Below are positions 11,901 to 26,600 of a DNA stretch of 64,000 nucleotides, piece after piece. The first letter of the stretch is position 1, and every line of letters begins with the position of its first letter. A program made the position numbers and the translations under genes. The notes under the pieces are model-generated. The model had not been told where the DNA came from. It did no database searches and saw only the letters and a list, made by a program, of their open reading frames with translations. Source of the DNA: Motacilla alba alba (taxonomy: Eukaryota; Chordata; Aves; Passeriformes; Motacillidae). The stretch is taken from the NCBI RefSeq assembly GCF_015832195.1, contig NC_052018.1, positions 68,075,666 to 68,139,665 of the forward strand, written 5' to 3'.

Positions 11901-12991
11901 TCTGGCAAATTTCTTTCCTTTTCAACACTGACATAAACAATAAAACTGCATGAATTATTCCCTGAAAATGTTTTTAACATTTCAGTGTTAAAATTACCCT
12001 GTGTCAAGTTGCAGACAAAAGAAAAAGAAATTGAATAAGTTGAAGGTACGATCGACAGAAAATTTCTGAAGACTTAGTGCTTTGAGGATAGGATAAAAAA
12101 AAAGACATCAAGACCACTTTTACCTGTGTGCCTAAATCTTTACATATCTTTCAGATGAAAAGAAGTATTACTGTCACTATTATGATCATATTTTCTGAGA
12201 TGTGAATGTTACATAATGCATCAATTTTATTTAAAACAAACCTTGCTTTAATTTTGTTAGCATATTTTATATCTCTTGCTCAAACACATCAGAAATAACT
12301 TAAATAATTTTTGTTACATATTGTAATCTGCACCTTGAGTGACAACCTCTGTGCTGGTTATCATCTTAGAGGGATGAGATAATAAATAACCCCCTGCTTC
12401 AAGCAGTATTTTATAATGCAAAATGTCACAGCTCTGTAAAGCAGTGCTAGAACATCTTAGCAAATTGTTGTATCAATGACATTTTAAAACTAGAGAATAG
12501 GCATTTTAAGCTAAGAGATCAACAACATTCTGTGCTTGATTTTGCAGCACATAAGTGTAATGTTTTCACCACTGCAGCTGAGAGCACCTTAGTTTCTTCA
12601 ACACTATTGTATTAAAAAAAGAGTAAAATTTAAAAAGAAAGGAGAAGTCTAATTACAAAAGCTTCAAATTTTGAGTAACTGCTGGTATAAACAATATCCC
12701 CGCCTTTTCCCCCAATGAAATCCTCACTTGTTTTACCAGGTATGATGGGAAACAGTGATTGAGAAACTTGGATCAAGGCTTTGGGCTTCCTGATGAAAGG
12801 ATCAAAGGACATGCATTTGAGCCACAGATCATACAGACCTCTGGGATCTGTAGGAAATCTTGCAGCTGAAAGGAAAAGCTGGGACAGGATGTTGAGAAGC
12901 AGGCTCCAGGTAACACTTCAAGCCAGCCCTTGGAACACAGGATGTCTCTCAGCTACCTACCTGGGCCCAGGGACACAGACCCACCATCCCT
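8976..12991. other. Unique AT-rich sequence
   Basis: No gene recognised. It holds a (TTTA)n microsatellite (listed separately). A slightly GC-richer patch near 10350-10480 and a stretch near 12150-12480 have low simple-repeat content. The latter looks like candidate conserved non-coding DNA but is untested. Confidence 0.4.
9989..10015. repeat. (TTTA)n microsatellite
   Basis: About six TTTA/ATTT units in a row, ending at TATTTACCC. Confidence 0.9.
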
Positions 12992-13200
12992 GATTCTAAG
13001 GAACAGAGCAGTTTGGAAAAGACCTCTGTGGTCATTAAGTCCAGCCATTAACCCAACACTGCCAAGTCAATCAAAAAAACCAGGTCCCTAAGTGCCATAT
13101 CTACACGTCTTTTAAGTACCTCCAAGGGTGGTGACTCCACCACTTCCCTGGGCAGCCTCTTCCAATATTTAACAACCCTTTAGTAAAGGTCTTTGCCAGA
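12992..13200 (-). mobile_element. CR1 LINE 3'-end fragment, minus orientation
   Basis: Read on the + strand, this has the reverse complement of a CR1 3' end. A decayed tip (ATTCTAAGGAACAGAGCAG) leads into TTTGGAAAAGACCTCTGTGG, CATTAAGTCCAGCCATTAAC, CACTGCCAAGTC and ACATCTACACGTCTTTTAAG. TGGTGACTCCACCACTTCC and CTGGGCAGCCTCTTCCAA then correspond to the RT tail. It stops after CAACCCTTTAGTAAAGG. The wording is that of the younger avian CR1 subfamilies, which supports a bird as host. It is truncated to about 200 bp and non-coding. Confidence 0.92.
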
Positions 13201-13284
13201 TTAAAAACACTTAATAACTGTAAGGAATTTTAAAAATATATATTTTAGCATCTTCCTTTTTAACGTCTATATTGGTTCTTTTTC

Positions 13285-13306
13285 TTTTTTTTTTTTTTTT
13301 TTTTTT
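13285..13306. repeat. Poly-T run, 22 T
   Basis: An uninterrupted T-run preceded by a T-rich CTTTTTC stretch. It lies 85 bp from the CR1 fragment, so it is probably not part of it. Confidence 0.95.
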
Positions 13307-16300
13307 GGTGCCAAGACACTTGAAACACCATTCACGTGCTGAAACATTGCCAGCCATTTCTGCCACTGTGGCAGCTGTGATACACACTGTTCAGAAGAAT
13401 GATTTCAATAGAGCTGCCCAGTCCTGTGAGACCTCTGTTTATAACTCTTTCTCGGCCCTGCTCTGAAGTGCTTAACTCTATCAGTTCTCATCGACACAAC
13501 AGATTAGACTACTAAATCCTATAGCCTATAGAAAAATACTGAGTTTGGGACAGCACACTATCCATTCTGCTTTCCTGATGCGTTCTGTAGGAGAGCTGGG
13601 AAGTTCTGTATTTGCTTGTTTAAAGGGGGATCCCGTATGGATAAAAAATGCTGTTCTTATGCCATGACTTGTCTTGCCTGACAATGAATCTGTCCTATTA
13701 CATTGCTATGCCATCATGTCTCACTGGGCTCTCATAAATTACTGAAGCAGGTACACTCTTAAAAGCCACTTGTGAACCACTGATGGTATATATACAGATC
13801 TAGCAAGGGGAGCTTCAGATACTGAGGAGCTCAGCACCAAAAGGTCATATGACTCATTTAATAAAGTCATTATTTGTATTGAACATAACCTATATGCAGA
13901 GGTGGCTGCATAGTGCAATTGCACTAGTGATGACGAGATTCTCTTCTAACTCCTAAACTACATTTATACATCATTTACAAAATTACTCTTTCATTTAATA
14001 AGTGTTGTTCTTCAGGAAGGGAAAAAAAAAAAAAAAAAAAGCCAAACCAAAAAACCCAACAAACCCACACTAAATCAGCACCAAAATAAAAAGCCAGAAC
14101 AATCTGAAAAACAACTAGTTGAAACAAACAAAGCAATAACCAGTTTAGATACATATATAAGTAAGGGAAAAATAGAGCCTGCTATCTCTTTTCTGTATAA
14201 AAGCAGAGGCACATATAAAGCAGAGACTTGATAAGTCAGAACTAAGTAAATAGTCAAGAGGTCCATTAAAATAACCAAAGAAAGAAGGGTGACTTTCTAT
14301 TCATATTGAAGTCCACTGCAAACCTTATTTGGTCATCAATTTAATCTTTATTTTGTCAAATCACTAAATACAAACAGGAAACAAACCCAAGCCAAATCAG
14401 ACTTACAAAAAATACTTCAAGTGACTACTCTGCTGTTAGCTCTGAATGAGCTCAGGAGTGAGGGACATTAGCAATCAGGCCTTCCTGGCAAACAGGGGCA
14501 CAGGAGCAGTGCTAAGTCTGCACAACATCCCCTCTGCACATCCTCCTTACCAGCTGATATCAGTCCACATACTTGAATTTTTCAAATTAAAGTAAGTTTT
14601 AAAATCTCCACAGTGAAGCACAAAGACTTTGAGACAACTACCATCACTCTACACCAGACTAACCAAGCAGAATTAATCAGAGCAGTTTGCACATTTGAGC
14701 AAGTAGTTATAAACCAGAGATAAAAAAATATATATACTGTAGAGTCAACTGCTTTGTTTATATATTGTATGACACACAAGATGTGTCTAGAAAAGACTCA
14801 CAGCATGAAAAACAACAGAGAGCTCAGACAGCTAATTAATACTGCTAATTTAACTTGTAGCCTAAAACACCACTCACTTATTGTTATCTGCACTCCATCA
14901 AGGAGTAGATGGTGACAGTTCTCAAGCATTGCTAGTAAATTATTTTTCATTTTGTCCTTTCCCTCATAAACAAAACATCACAGTGACAGAAGCTGCTTGA
15001 CCTACTTTCTAAGAAAGAGATTTCCAAAGAAGCACGCCCCCCTCCTCCCATTATTCCTGATTTCTGCTCCATTTATACCTCCAGCATGCACAAGAGCACA
15101 CAAACTAGCTACTAAACTGATTGGCATGGTTTTTTTTCACTGTGTCACAGATGTTGAAAATTAATCTCACCTATTCTTTTCCTGGATTATGTATTTGAAG
15201 GTATCCATATACTCCATAAGCAGAGAGAAGCCCCATGACTGTAGTGAAAACATACAGACATGTAGACATAATGCTAGTTGATCACTCATCCCAGTGAGAC
15301 CCTTGCTTGCCCCAGATCTCAGGGATCTGCCAAACTTCTAAAATGCTACAAAAGAGCTCTGACAAACTTTTTGAGAATATCACAGAAGTGAAATAACCTC
15401 TTGAAAAATTCATCCTGTCTATGTTTTCAATAATTTTCTTGACTTCATTTTTTCATCTATGAACAGCTACAAGTCCTGAAGTCATAAAATGATGCTATGC
15501 CATGGGGCTTGCCTTTGGAACCTCAATGTCAGCTTCTGCTGGACAGCTACCATTTCACAATGGCTAGCCTTGTTTTATCTTTGCTCTTTGTTTCCTCAGA
15601 TGCCTCTTCCTTCAATTTTCTTGCACCTTGAAACCCTCTGAAACAACGACAGCCTTTTCCTATCAAGCATGTGCCTGGGCATAGGAACTACCATCCTCTC
15701 AGTGGAGTCAGGGGAGTATGATCTCTGAAATGAAGTGGGTTACAGCCAACAGAGAGGTGCTCACATATTTGGAAGCAACATTCCTTTACCAAAATAGAGG
15801 CAGTTTGAAGCTCTTCTTATGCTTTGGACAATTCCTAAAACGATCTGGGCGGCACACAAAGATTCGCACTGTATCAGTTAATCATGGATAATGGGTTCAT
15901 TAGATTGGAATCTCCACCAATACTAAATGGGTGGGGTTAAAGTGATGGTTCATTGGTTTTTGACTGACGTAACACCACAACCCTCTCTGGGAAAAGCAGC
16001 ATAGTTTTACAGTTAATTTAATGGAAAAGTAGGGGGGATTTACTGTGGCGAAGAAAACATTCAAGAATTTAACATTATTTTGGGACACTGCAAAAAATTA
16101 ATATGGACATGGGAAACTTACAAGAATCTCTGTTTTCAAAAACTTCCTGGAAACTCTCAGTTCCTAAGAATGGGCAAAGATGGACAAAATGTTGCTGAGA
16201 GATAGTGATCTCTGTGCTGCCCGGGGCTCAGGCACAGGGGAGGAGGGAAATGGGGAGCACATTCAGCTGCAGCATGGAATGAGCTCTTCTCAAGTCTGGA

Positions 16301-19155
16301 GATCCAATGCTGTTCCTGGCTGGAATGGTAAATCACAAAAACATTTCTTCTCTTAGTTCAGTTTTCACCTATCACATCAGGAAAATGAAAGCTTAAGTGT
16401 AAATTAGAGATTTTGAAGGAAAAATATTATAGCTCTTTAGTTCATCAAGTCTGAGAAGTGATAAATTCTTCCAATAATTTAGTCCAGACCAAGTACAAGC
16501 AGCTTTTTAAGTGTGTTGTATCAACTAAAACTAAAGCATTCTTTGCAGCAGAATAACCAGATAATAACAAATTTGCACATGAACATTAGTGTCTTGCTTT
16601 GACTTTCTTCTCCTACAGGACAAATTTATGTAAAGGGAGAGGAAATGTAAAAGAAGTTTATTTCAGTCCTTCAAACAGTTAGGAGCTTATCAGTAATTAC
16701 ACGCTGTATAATCATGAATTCAGTCCAAAATGAATAGAACACTAGGAGCAAAAATGAAAGTCAAACATAATCAAAAAACTCTGTAAACAATTATATGGCT
16801 CACAGAAATATGATATAAAAGCAGCCACATAAAACAGTTTACAAGCAAAGTTCCTAGCTTTCTTTAACCAAATAGAGGGGGAAGTCAATGTTAGCAGTCT
16901 CATAATACTCACTGAGGGGATGGTAATATGACAGCATTATATATACTCTGAAATAACAATAACTATTCGTGAACAACTGAATTAGCTGTTATCTTATAAA
17001 CTGCTCAGGATCTCCGACATATATGTAATAGAAGAGGATGCACACAGCCCTCCCATGAATAGCCCTACAGTTACATGCACCTTCCTTCTTCCACCCGTGT
17101 CACCCACAAAAGCCTGGGAGCACTGGACGATGTCACCCTATGTGTCACACCCTGTCCATCCTAAACACAGAAATTAAGTCACCCATTGTGAATCATGTCT
17201 CCCCTGGCTCTAGTTCTTCTGGTTTAAAAAAAAAACTGTCTTAGGTCTTTAACAAATATGGTGAAACTGTGCTAGAATTAGCTCAAGTATGTGCATTTGC
17301 CAAAACAAAAGAAATTCTGTGAGTATTCCTACTCCACAGCTGACTCACATTCAGAACCAAATCCTACACACAATGATTTTAGGGCCTTGCTTGGAGTCAA
17401 CATAAAGCTGACTTGCTGATTTGAAATTACCTTTAAATCTCTTTTGGCAAGAACAACCTTCCATAGTAATGAGAACTATTCTTTAGAGACCAGATTTTCT
17501 AACACGAACACCTGAATTCATTTAATCTGAGCTTTTCAGAATCATTGCTGTCACCTGCTGAAGATGCTAATATGTTACTTCAGGCTGTTGTTAGAAAGTT
17601 TCATGCCTCAATTCTCACAGGATTTATCACTTTGAGGCAGGTCCTTCACTTCCTCTCCCTTAAGTACAATAACACCCACAAATCCTCTCTTCTCAAAAGC
17701 CTTCAGCCACTCTTTTCTAGCTATATAGCTGGGCAGCACATAAAGAAATAAAATTGTTTCCCTAATATAAAAAATTGTTTCTTCTTTTTTAATGTTGCAA
17801 AGACAAAAAAAAACCCCAATTTTTCAGTGAGGAAAAGGTGGACCATGAGATATTCTAAATACTTGTGGTGTTACCTATTTCTAAGCAGAATAATTTTTTC
17901 CAGGGATTTGAGGCAAAGCCACCTGGAGGAGGGGACACAGCAGCTGCTCACTAGAACCAAGCAACAGAACAGCTTAGAGGAAGAATTAACAGAATGAGAG
18001 ACTATATAATTGAAATTCTTATAGAAAGGTTATAACACCAGATGTAAGCTGAAATCTGGTTGATAACCCAAATTGACCCAGTTTGTTTTATTAGTACAAA
18101 TAGTTAAACTAAACCATTGTGTTATCTCTCATTCAAAATGTTTCAGCTTTAAAGTATGGCATTGATTAATAAGAGCTACACAAGAAAGTCTTGTACAATG
18201 GAGTCAGGCCATTAACTTCGCTTGGCTGAAGGTGAGACTTGGGCTGTAAGTTTTAATTCCCAAAAAGAGCTATATATATTCTCCAATGGGAAATAATTTC
18301 CGCACCACTAAAATGCCCACATTGCTCTGGTGAAACAGAGACTATTTAAACAGGGCACCAAAACATCCATTTTACTGAGCAAAGGAAATGAAGACTGTCT
18401 ACTGCATTTGAGCAAATATTTTCCAGTAACAAGTAGAAAATGGTTCAAAAAGTCTCGCTTCTCATTACTTCATTTATTTTAACAAACTACTCATTTTAAT
18501 ACTCTTTATATATAAAAAATGCATCAGGTAGCAGGCAAAATGGAAAGTATGTACTTTCTGTGAATGTCAAACCATTGAGTTCCTATCATTTTGAGACACC
18601 TCTTGTGTGCCTAAAATGTACAATCCATTTGAATAAGTGTGGTTGCTCCACAGATGCATTTACTGCAGCTCCAACAAAATAAAATGAACTATAGCAAGCA
18701 TTGGGTTCTTCAGGCTTATCTTGGCCTTGCATTTTAAAATAGGAAATAACAATATTGCATGCACAGACAGTTACCCAGAGGGTAATATATCCCTTTCTAT
18801 GATAAGTATCTAAGACAGATGAAAGACAAGAATTGCCTTCTGAAGCTGCCTGCCTCTCCCCGTGGACAACTTAGAAACACCAGGTGAATCCTACCTTTAT
18901 AAAGAACTAAGAAATTAGAGATACACAGTAATGGCTTCAGATTTCAGATAAAACAAGCAATTAAAAAAATGGACATAATTTTAAAGGAAAGGTTATTTTC
19001 CAAGTTTGCTATTCTCCTTTTTTTTTCCCCACCAAAACAAGTTGTTTTTTAAAGTGTCTCTGTATAATTTAAATTATTATTTTCTCTTCTTATGTATGTG
19101 CACTTTTATATATATACATACACATCATACCAAAAAATACTTACAGGAAATGAAA
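13307..19155. other. Unique AT-rich sequence
   Basis: No gene recognised. All open frames are under 70 codons. Simple sequence: an A-run with C-interrupted tail at 14022-14068 and short TATATA patches near 14725 and 19105. No transposon match seen by eye. Confidence 0.45.
14022..14068. repeat. A-run with CCAAA/CCCAA tail
   Basis: Nineteen A are followed by GCCAAACC, A6, CCCAACAAACCC. The C interruptions lie only on the 3' side of the run, as at several other A-runs in this window. Confidence 0.9.
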
Positions 19156-19185
19156 TTAAGATATAACATGTTAAGATATAACATG
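19156..19185. repeat. Exact 15-bp tandem duplication
   Basis: TTAAGATATAACATG occurs twice back to back (19156-19170 and 19171-19185), followed by TTAA. The absence of mismatches suggests recent slippage or duplication. Confidence 0.95.
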
Positions 19186-20785
19186 TTAATTCTTAGAATA
19201 ATGAATATCATGTCTCATCAAGACATTGGTACCAAGTATTCAAAATCAGTATTCTGAAGCATCTAAATTGTTTCCATATTAGCATGGAAAAGAATGACTT
19301 TTAATACTAAATCTATTTACTGCCTCATTTAAGCAAATGATGTAGCAGAAAAATTAAACTTTCCCAAGAGAAATGCTTATACACAGAAATGTATAGCCCA
19401 AATTAGTAGCTAAAAACTGCTGTAAAGTGCACTCAAGTCACATGAAACACAGTTAGAAGACATGTTTATGTAAAGCTCAAGAAAGCTGTATAGTCAAAGG
19501 GAAATAAAATGAGAGGAAAGCTAATAAGAGAAAGTATTACATAGTTTTACCAAAGGCAGAGAAGTATACCTAAATGCTTTTGTCAAAAGCAACACCACAA
19601 AAGATACTCCTTAAAGTTATCAGGATTTGAGCTGGTTTACTCCAACTTTAATTTTCTGGTAAAAAAGGATATCAAAGGGCATTTAACCGATGAGTCTGAA
19701 AAAGTGATTATTGAAAACCATTAGTAATTTTATCATAAAGTACAACTGATATACTTGCGAAAATCTGCACTGATATAGTTTTGATCTCATTTAGATATTT
19801 CAATCCAAGCTAAAAAATTGCCAATATCTATACGGTGAAAATTATTTGACAACAATAAAAAAAAATTAAAAAAAATAAAAAAAACCCCAAGCCTTACATA
19901 AATTTCTGAATAAATTTGCTCAGATTTGATACAAACCTCATCTCAAAGCAATGAATGCAAAATTGAACTGTGGATGCCTGTTGTAACAACATGAATTAAA
20001 CTTATGAATCTCATTCCTCTCCTTCTCAAGCACTTAATTAGTTTTTGAATGCCTGGATTTTGTTTCCCTGAGCTGAGAAATATACATTGCTTATCAGAAG
20101 CTCTATCTTCTCTACCAGTTTCCTCTTTCCACCATTTTTGCTATTGTTGATGCTGGCTACAGGAATTATCAGTTAGAAGAAATATAGACATCATATGCAT
20201 TTGATCAGTTGGAAATCAAAGAACTGCAGTGATTCTTACCTACTTTCCACACTGTGCTTTGCAAAGGCACTTTTCACATACGTCTTAAGATATTATGCTT
20301 AATTTGGGTACACATATTTATTCTCTGCTATTAGGTAAACTACACAACATCATTTCTATATTGACAATAATTGAAATAAAATGAAAAATTAATTCTTATC
20401 TCAATATAAAGGAAAATTTCAGCAGCCTATATTTTTCAATAACTTCATTGTTGACCTGCTGATTGCACAAGAGGCAACAACTGACAGTAAATTAGGGGGA
20501 ATGCTGACATAGCTGATGGCAGTGTCCCTAGCTGGGAAGATGTTTGCACTCTTGAGGTTTAAGCCAACAAAAATCTCATGTCCTACCCCAGGTGCCAAGG
20601 TGGGTTCATGTCACAGAACAACCCTCAGCATGAGTAGGGAGGGACCAGGTGTGGAAGGGATGTGTGTGCAGGAGCCCTGGCAAGGGCAGAAGCCACATCA
20701 GCCCTCATCTGGGTGGGCAATGGTCCTGGACAAATAGTTTTTAAATATCTCATTATCATATAATTTATTTCATAATTATGCCTAC

Positions 20786-20817
20786 AAAAAAAAAAAAAAA
20801 AAAACAAAACAAAAACT
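20786..20817. repeat. A-run with CAAAA tail
   Basis: Nineteen A followed by CAAAACAAAAAC. Confidence 0.9.
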
Positions 20818-21884
20818 ATTTCCAGCATCAGCATCTATATTTATATAATACAAAGCTTCATAATAATAAACCTTCAGAAAGGAACTCTACCTGCTATATA
20901 TGAAAGAAAAAAAAAAAATTACTGATTTCCTTAAGCAGCATACTTGGTTGTTTTTTTTTTTTCCCCAGAAGTCCCTATTGAATCACCTCTGTGACAAACC
21001 TGGGAGTGATCAAACTCAAGTTTCTCAAAGATATTGAAAGCACTACTCCATTCCAATAGTCAACGTCCAGCATATAGGAGATGTGCATATTTAGTTTATC
21101 TTTAGAAGATACAAAGTTCTACTTTCTAGGCATATTTGGGTGATTAATCCCAGGTAATTTTTAGATCTTCAACTCTTCTAGTAAGCGTTTAGCATATCTT
21201 CTCAAGCCAGGTATCCAAAATTAAAACTGTGTAATTGATTACACTGCAAACCTGGTTGCTGTGCAAGTCAGGAGTGCAAGCAGGCAGGAGAGGTGACACA
21301 ACATGCCATGTGTCTCCTCCTGCCAGCCCAGCCACCCTGAGAAACAGGAAAGAACATCTGGCAGCAGATTTGCCTAGCATCTACTGAGGCTGAAGTAAGC
21401 AAAATTCATTTGTGAATCCCTTGAACTCATCTGTTGCCACCAAGAAGAGCCCAAAAAAGGTGGTGAGGAGACAGCTGCTGGCATCTCCTGGCCTCCAGAC
21501 TTGTACAAAAGCGATGTTGGCCAGATCACCTGGGCAGGTATTTTAGTGCTGCGAGTGTGCCAGTGTGAGACCACAAACCAGTGAACTCAGTTACTGACTG
21601 TCTAAAATAAGCCACCCCTCCCTTCCAAAGGGTATCTGACTGAGTCAGCTGCACCAATTTCACGCAGTTCCACAAGCTTTAACTCTGAGGAGGGGAGGCA
21701 GGGCTGCTTGGGCACCACAAGCAGCTCATCACTGATACAGCTCTGCTTGATCACACACCAGTTAAATACTTCCAGCTTCCCAGGATCCTCCCTCCCCTAT
21801 CAAACTGATAAAATGCTGGATAGTTCTGCAAGTTCTGTACATCTTGGTTATCCATTGGAAACTTTAACTTCATAGCAAGATTAT

Positions 21885-21918
21885 AAAAAAAAAAAAAAAC
21901 AAAAACCAAACACAAACA
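21885..21918. repeat. A-run with CAAA/CCAAA tail
   Basis: Fifteen A followed by CAAAAACCAAACACAAAC. Confidence 0.9.
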
Positions 21919-21997
21919 GATCTTAAGCACTCAATATATTCTTGTATTATTTTTAATGAGAAGAAAACCCACAACTAATGAGATTAATATTCTAATT

Positions 21998-22046
21998 AAA
22001 AAAAAAAAAACCAAAAAAAACCAAAAAAAAAACCCAAAAAAACCCA
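21998..22046. repeat. A-rich tract interrupted by CC and CCC
   Basis: Thirteen A, then A-blocks of seven to ten separated by CC and then CCC. The interruptions lengthen towards the 3' side. It lies about 80 bp from a similar tract at 21885-21918. A frame through it encodes only lysine- and asparagine-rich low complexity. Confidence 0.9.
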
Positions 22047-25000
22047 GCTTACTAGTGTTTGCTTGTGGGGTTTTTTTCCACCCTAACAAAACTGGCAAGC
22101 TCTTTGTTTTCTGCAGAGTATGGCTGCTGCTGCTTTTTTACAGTAGCACAGTAGAAAAGCTAAAGATTAAATATTCATACATTGAATATATTTTCAAGCA
22201 AGCTTGCTCAAGCTTTAGACCCAGTTTTTTCTTTAAGAGCCTGCGGCAGTTAAAAGAGAATAGAATTTAAACACAACAGTAAGATTACCACAGAACCTCT
22301 TCTGATTCCAAGCAGTTTTAAAAACTTGCTATGTTTTTAAATGCAAAAATCTCACAGAAGTAGTTATTTGGTACAAATAATTAATGAATTCAGAAGAAAA
22401 TTATTCAGGAATTTAAAACTTTAGAATGTGAAAATATTTTCTCTATTCAGATAAAGAAATTGCTTGCAGCAGTTCATTTAAAACCAATTCCTGTCACACT
22501 CCCATTAGAAGGATGTTCTTTAAGAGAAAATAAAATGACACACTGATTCATGGACTAGCACGTTTATCAGGACATGCAGATAGAGAATCATTAATCAAGA
22601 CTCCCTACTAATAGAAAATCATTAGAACAAAGCACATCAGCAGCAATGCCTCTTCAGTTATCAGGCCTTGCTTTAACCAATACCCAACCTTGAGGCCAGT
22701 TTCTCAGCAGCTTTCAAAGCTTCTATGACATAATTTATTCAAGACTCTTGACACAGTGCAGTCCTTCAGTATCACAATATCAGCTTGAAAATTAAGTACA
22801 TAAAGGTGTAGGGAAACAAGGGCAAAGGGGAGTTCTTTCTCTGAATGTACAGAAGCAACATGAGTTTAAATTCACCCAAACCAGAAGTTTTCAAGACAAA
22901 CATTAGTGCTATTTCTTTGTTTCTATTACCTCAGTTCAGGATATATCTCAGCAGGATTGGAATTACTTTAATAAATAATATATGCTTCATTTTGATTTTT
23001 TCAGTGTACCTGCCATGCCATTTACTCTGTCATCCAAATAAAGCCCATGATGTGTTTGGACAGCCAGACTAGCAGGTGGCACTGATGGACCCAGGTTTAC
23101 TGAATACACAGTGTGAACTCTGATGGAACAATGCTCTAAGCAAACTCAATGGCAGTCTAGAAAACCCTGAATATTGCCACAATAGGCAGAAAGCAATGGA
23201 ACGAATAAAATCTGGTTTTAATACTTATTAATGCTGCTTTACAGTTAAAATGAAGCACTTCAGTTACAACACCATCTGTAAACTCTGAGGAGCCTCCAGC
23301 ACAGAGAAGCTGAAACAAGAGTTCAGAAGCAGAACCAGACAAAATGCAAGCTTCCATTGTTCAGTGATGGTACAGGAGGTTTCAATACTGTCAATGACTT
23401 TTGACAGATTGTTTTGGGTTGAGAAACTGAGACACAGTTTTTCCCTGTTTTCTTCCCATCACTTTTTTTCTTATTCCCTTTTTTAGGTTAGGTAATAGAA
23501 TGGTAATCTTACTTAGCAGCAGCTGCTGTTGTTTCTTCAAGTGGCTATCTATTAAATATAATATTCAGAAAATACAGCTGGTAAATATTAGGAATACCTG
23601 CTATGTTGTTGTTTTTTTTTTTAAATTGAGCTTTCTAGAATTATTCAGTCTTCCAAGTAAATGAAGGCATTTATATATTAAAAATCCCTTTGTTATTCTT
23701 ATAACTTAACATATGGCCTAAAAGAAAAATTGTTTGTAGATGTCCTGACCTTTAATGTTTTACACATTCTCTTTTCAATTAGCATAAACATCTCCCAGAT
23801 AGCATCTGGCTTCTGTTCTCTATGGCTTCCTTTTCATCCTGTGCAGACTTTGTATATTGAATACTTTAAAAAAATATTTTCAAAATTAAAATACCATATG
23901 AATTTTCTCAATATATAGCAGAAAATTAAGATTTACACTTTTTATTGTTGTTTGGCTTTTGGTTCATTAGGATTTTTTAAGCCTCAGTGCTTTCCAGCAA
24001 CCAAAAAGCCCTACTAAAGTTGATATCAATTGGTCTAAAGCAGAATGAATATCAGAAGGCATTCAACTACAGGATGATATGCAAAGTTGTACTTAAAGTA
24101 CTTCTTCCTTATAAGAGATTCTATTTCCTTTTCACACAAGATCTCAAATCCCACTGTGCCCTCTAAAAGCCTGACTTAATTGTAATAGGACACCTGTAAT
24201 AGGTTTCCCTGGTCTATCTAATGGGGCATAGGATTTGGGAACAAACTAGAAGTATTGTTATCATTACTATTTTACAGATTTTAAATATATACTACTGTTT
24301 GAATATTGTTTTCTCTCTTGGGTTTGAATTTGATGAGCAAAGCTTACTTATCCTCCAGATTTCATTCTGCAAGCTACCATGGTAAGGGTAGAAAATCCTC
24401 TAGGTGTCACATCCTGTGTGATGGCATTCAGTTTACTTCCTGATGCCCACCTTAGCTTTCCTCTGGTTAGTAAGAAGCAGTCAAGTAACTGCTTCTAACA
24501 TTTGAGAGCCTATGTGAGCCTTGAGTGGATGCAGAAGTGAGAGGAGAATGAGGATGCCCTTACACAAGGTACATTCTTTATGCTTGAAGATTTTGACTGC
24601 AAAGAGGAACAGTTCTAACAAGAATGCCAAAGCAGTGATTTTAAAATTGTCAGGACAATTTCTTAAACAACTGAAGACATCATCACACCCTTTTTTGTTG
24701 TTTTTTTTTTTGAAGTCTGCCCTCAAGGGAAACACTGTGGATTGGAATGGATTTTGTTCTCTTGCTGGCTGACACGGAGAATAAATGCAGTAAAATGGCA
24801 GTAAAATGTAGTGGAGCAGACATCTGCAAAAGGAGACATAATCCTGCAGTATTTACACATCTGGGATAGACAGTTTTGTCTGTTTAAAGAAGTTAGTTCT
24901 CCCATGAGACTTGTCAGAAAGCCCCGATTTCATGATGAATCAGTGCACACTGAGGATGTATAAACAGGCTCCGAAAAGTATGATTTCCTTATTTCTGATA

Positions 25001-26600
25001 AGGAAAAAGAGAAAAGGTCAAGTCTTTGAAGCAAATCTGCTAATCTGGCAAATGCAAAGTTGGTTAGAGAATGATGCAGAATTCAATAAATACCTAGGGC
25101 AATGCTTTGCAGAACCAACAGGTGCTGGATAACCCATCAAACAATATCAGGTTTGTCCCCTCAAAAGCTGCAGGTGGAAACAAGCAAGGTGCTGCTATTT
25201 TAGCTATTTATCTGGCTCCCTGGTTTCAGAGTTGTATGGTTACTACCCAGGAGACATAAAATTTGAAATGCAAACCCAGCTGAACTTGGTAACAGAGAAG
25301 CAGGCAGAAAATGCCCTCCACAGGATGAGAAAATGTGCTACACGGCTGTCCATTTCTCTGTATAAACACCCATTTTCACCAAAAATAATAGTAACCAATT
25401 TTGCTGGTGAACATCTCTATCCACTTATTTGGGATATTTAAATACATCCTTCTGTCACCAAGTACACTTCTAGAAACTGCATTGCTTCTATCTTAGTTCA
25501 TTACAGCAATTAAGCACATAGCAAGAACAGCCTTGACTAAATGCCTTATGGCATTAGGGAAATTAATATTTGCCTCTTCTATTCTCTTTACTTTCTTCAC
25601 TACTTCTGCATCCTTCTAAGAACTCTGGAATCTGAAGCAGAAAAGGAAAGATACCCTTCATACCATATCTGTTCTAACCCAAACACTAGACACAAATTTA
25701 GGGTAACAAACATTTACAGGCAAATTTTAACACTGGCTAAGCAACTATTCCAGACAATTCAGTATCATTGATAACCAATCTCTGGTATGAGAACCATATC
25801 TAAATCCTCAAAAAGGAGAAGAGTGAGAGAGTGAAGATTGAAACCTCAGTTGCTCAATCTGATTTTTGGAGAGAAGACAGGGCTGCAATTTCTGGTGTGT
25901 TAAGGAGTCATCAGTGGAACATTCTGATACCCAAATTTAGTTTGTCAATGTGTTTAGCCAAATGAACAATGAGTGCTTTGGATCTCATTATTGTATGTCT
26001 AGACACAGAAGCAATAATTCAGTTATAATACGAGGATCCTTGCTTTCAATATTATTGATTATACAATACTTGACAGTGCTCACAGATACTATAATCAGAT
26101 TAATTGTAGGCACAAAACAGAGAAGCAGCACAAAAACCAAAACTGACAAATTATTTCCAAATATATTCTCCAATTAATTTATTTACCTGTATTTTATAGT
26201 ATAATTGTAACACAGTTACAGTTATCTTATTCTTAAATACATTGTGGTACGTGTCTGACCAAAAAGAACATTTAGTCAGAATCTAATTTGAACTAGACAC
26301 AGTAAATGAAGGTGAAGATGCTTTCAAGCTCAAGGGAAAGTCAGCATTTCAAGCAGTGTATCAGAATTTTTGCACAGCTCTAAAATCATCCAAAAAGAGA
26401 AAAGTTCTATACAGTTGCTTCTGAACTTAGGTTTCAGTTCTTTCTCTGAAGTATCTAATATATATGTACAGAATGAAAACTCACCACGGGCACGGAAGAG
26501 GAGAAGTATATATCATGTTTCAGACGACTGTATATCATCCAACTGGTAGTCCATTATACCATCGGCTGATAAAAGATTTTGCCATAACCATAAAGATCTT

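Larger units (their letters stand above)
19186..26600. other. Unique AT-rich sequence with A-rich patches
   Basis: No gene recognised. Open frames of up to 104 codons are low-complexity or unrecognised. Two GC-richer patches (20500-20740 and 21280-21760) have no repeat family I can name. A-runs are listed separately. Confidence 0.4.

Noticed and set aside
23484..23500. TTAGGTTAGG as telomere-like repeat
   Set aside because: Only two imperfect units and not TTAGGG.
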